DNA from: Litorimonas sp.
GTDB lineage: Bacteria > Pseudomonadota > Alphaproteobacteria > Caulobacterales > Maricaulaceae
Direction of reading: 5' to 3'
Assembly: GCA_029936425.1 (NCBI GenBank)
Contig: JAPYSU010000001.1
Coordinates: forward strand, 201,425 to 265,424
Length of the DNA stretch: 64,000 bases
A program made the position numbers and the translations under genes. Below are positions 62,932 through 64,000 of this stretch, piece after piece (position 1 is the first letter of the stretch; the number at the start of each line of letters is the position of its first letter). The notes beneath the pieces are model-generated. The model was given only the letters and a program-made list of their open reading frames with translations, was not told where the DNA came from and did not search any database.

Positions 62932-63468
62932 GTATACCTGGTTGGGGGTATAATTGGGGGTGCCTAAATTCTCTGAAGTTTTAATCTTAAAAGATATCAG
63001 CAAGTTAATGGGGTAGTTCGTTGCCTCTCCAGGCACCATTTTTGATTTCATAGGATTTCAAGCAAAGTCAGGGGTAGACGCCTAACCAGTCAGGGCGCGA
63101 CTGGAACAATTTGATGTGACGACTTCTCTCCTCTTGAACGGTAATCTCAGTTTCTTGGTGTTCCGATTTTTCTCAGTTCAACTGTTTATGGCTATTAAAT
63201 AGGTAGTCACTTATTTTAATAGATAAAAGTTGATGACCGTCGTATAAAACTTTGTGGTTTTGACTTTTCATGAAATTCATTATTTTTCAAACTTGTAATT
63301 ATGCATTATTCTTACAGACTTTAGGTGACAACTACTCATTTGATAAAACACTTACCTCATACCACTAGAGTGTTTTCAAAATTTAATTTTCTACAGGGGT
63401 AGTCTACAGCTTGAAATTTGAAATGAAGGAGACTGCATATAACACGTTTACTTGTTCCTAAAGCAGAA
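62932..63468. other. island right edge and host gap
   Basis: 537 bases without a convincing gene. The attR-like sequence is at 63015-63038. The rest is A+T-rich with no clear hairpin. AAGGAG at 63426-63431 precedes the AraC-family frame. Confidence 0.5.
63015..63038. other. attR-like decayed tRNA-Leu 3' end
   Basis: AGTTCG...CTCTCCAGGCACCA matches the tRNA-Leu 3' end at 49521-49545 at 20 of 24 aligned positions with one gap. The sequence beyond is host-like. The call is supported by position more than by identity. Confidence 0.5.
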
Positions 63469-64000
63469 ATGGTTTCGTTGGCGACGGCGGCAAAAACTAT
63501 TGCCGGTTCACAGAATTTAGAGTCGGCGGGCCAATCTATGTCTTCAGAGGATGAAACGGAGGGTTGGATATCTCTTCAGGAACATTTCCGCTTGATGCAA
63601 GATATGACGGAAAGTGCTCATGATGAAAGTCTGGGTATGTCTCAGCGGTCTTTGGTACCCGGAACGACCGATTTCGTGATTGATATTTTGTTTCAGGCCG
63701 ATGATCTTGAAGACGCGATGAAGAGGGCCGCCAGAACATATAATCTTATTCACGGCGGGTATTTCAACGAAGTGACGCGTCGAAGAGGTTGTCTTGTCTA
63801 CACCATTGATGATCGCGACTTTCCTTATGCCTTCCCGTCCGATAGTCCGGCGGCCTATTCTGTGATGGAAGGGCTTTTAATATTCTTGCATGCGATGCTG
63901 ACCCTGATTACGGGGGCGCAACTATCCCAACATGTCAGGTGCGTGCGGTCGCGGCGTCCTGCAAGGGGAATGTATGATGGATTTTTATCCTTCTGGGAAT
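63469..64000 (+). CDS. AraC-family transcriptional regulator, N-terminal part (cut by window end)
   Basis: An open frame of 177 codons running off the window. The N-terminal ligand-binding domain pattern of one AraC subgroup is seen: LQEHFRLMQDMTESAHDESL, DILFQADDLEDAMKRAARTYN, HGGYFNEVTRRRGCLVYTID and DDRDFPYAFPSD. No HTH is visible yet because the C terminus is missing. ATG 63469 lacks a ribosome site; a strong AAGGAGA upstream is placed for an ATA codon at 63439, in frame (see findings). Base composition is host-like. Confidence 0.75.
   Translation, partial: MVSLATAAKTIAGSQNLESAGQSMSSEDETEGWISLQEHFRLMQDMTESAHDESLGMSQRSLVPGTTDFVIDILFQADDLEDAMKRAARTYNLIHGGYFNEVTRRRGCLVYTIDDRDFPYAFPSDSPAAYSVMEGLLIFLHAMLTLITGAQLSQHVRCVRSRRPARGMYDGFLSFWE

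Larger units (their letters stand above)
49459..63038. mobile_element. tRNA-Leu-integrated genomic island, about 13.5 kb
   Basis: Bounded by tRNA-Leu(CAG) at one side and a decayed copy of its 3' end at the other. It contains a tyrosine integrase beside the tRNA, an AlpA-like and an XRE-like regulator, a degenerated replication-like region, an M15-like peptidase, and a type I restriction-modification operon with extra nuclease genes. Codon use and base composition differ from the flanks. No conjugation or capsid genes are seen, so it is probably a mobilisable or defective element. Confidence 0.8.

Overview
The window looks like chromosome from an alphaproteobacterium, probably a marine prosthecate-type lineage near the Maricaulales/Hyphomonadales (inferred from gene content; not a species call). 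Clues are small families largely confined to Alphaproteobacteria (DUF2093, DUF2794), an alphaproteobacterial-type L36, a compact lpxL-lpxK-waaA lipid A/Kdo cluster, a psp envelope-stress locus, and dispersed palindromic repeats of the GTCAT(C/T)CC type. Host genes are moderately GC-rich; three blocks are visibly more A+T-rich and read as acquired DNA.

Layout. 1-3.1 kb: a 5'-truncated gspM-like remnant, ada, and a secreted amidohydrolase. 3.2-6.8 kb: an A+T-rich two-gene cassette of two 580-residue proteins, one with a PD-(D/E)XK nuclease-like N terminus, beside an exact 28-bp tandem repeat; it sits between housekeeping genes (amidohydrolase and purD) and is the best candidate here for an undescribed defence system. 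7-11.4 kb: purD, xseA, DUF2093, an M23 peptidase whose N terminus carries an in-frame palindromic element, and chorismate mutase. 11.5-17.9 kb: a GH9 lipoprotein downstream of overlapping envelope genes (lpxL-like, lpxK, waaA, DUF374 acyltransferase) and a divergent phosphatase. 18.0-20.6 kb: a second A+T-rich cassette, an HTH-SF2 helicase fusion with two small genes. 20.6-21.75 kb: a gene-free, hairpin- and repeat-rich stretch.

21.75-28.1 kb holds DUF6065 and a proline block (putP, proA, proC, divergent proB, then a MarR regulator). 28.2-32.75 kb is an extended psp locus: a PspF-like activator with abnormal GAFTGA and Walker B motifs, two tiny genes, pspABC, a small exported protein and a GIN-domain surface protein. 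32.7-49.4 kb is ordinary core genome (mnmC, MltB-type transglycosylase, rpmJ, TPR protein, M28 and M19 peptidases, Rieske oxygenase, TRIC channel, gluQRS, HerA-like ATPase, AI-2E-type permease, DUF1223, DUF2794, Bax-inhibitor family, aldo/keto reductase, thpR).

49.46-63.04 kb is an integrative island inserted at the 3' end of tRNA-Leu(CAG), with a tyrosine integrase just inside and a decayed attR-like copy of the tRNA end at 63015-63038. It carries AlpA- and XRE-type regulators, a degraded replication-like region with a perfect 40-bp palindrome, an M15-like peptidase, and a type I restriction-modification operon (hsdM, hsdS, hsdR) interrupted by two nuclease-like genes, a fusion with an HsdR-N-like domain and an antisense GIY-YIG protein. 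Host sequence resumes with a truncated AraC-family gene at the window end.
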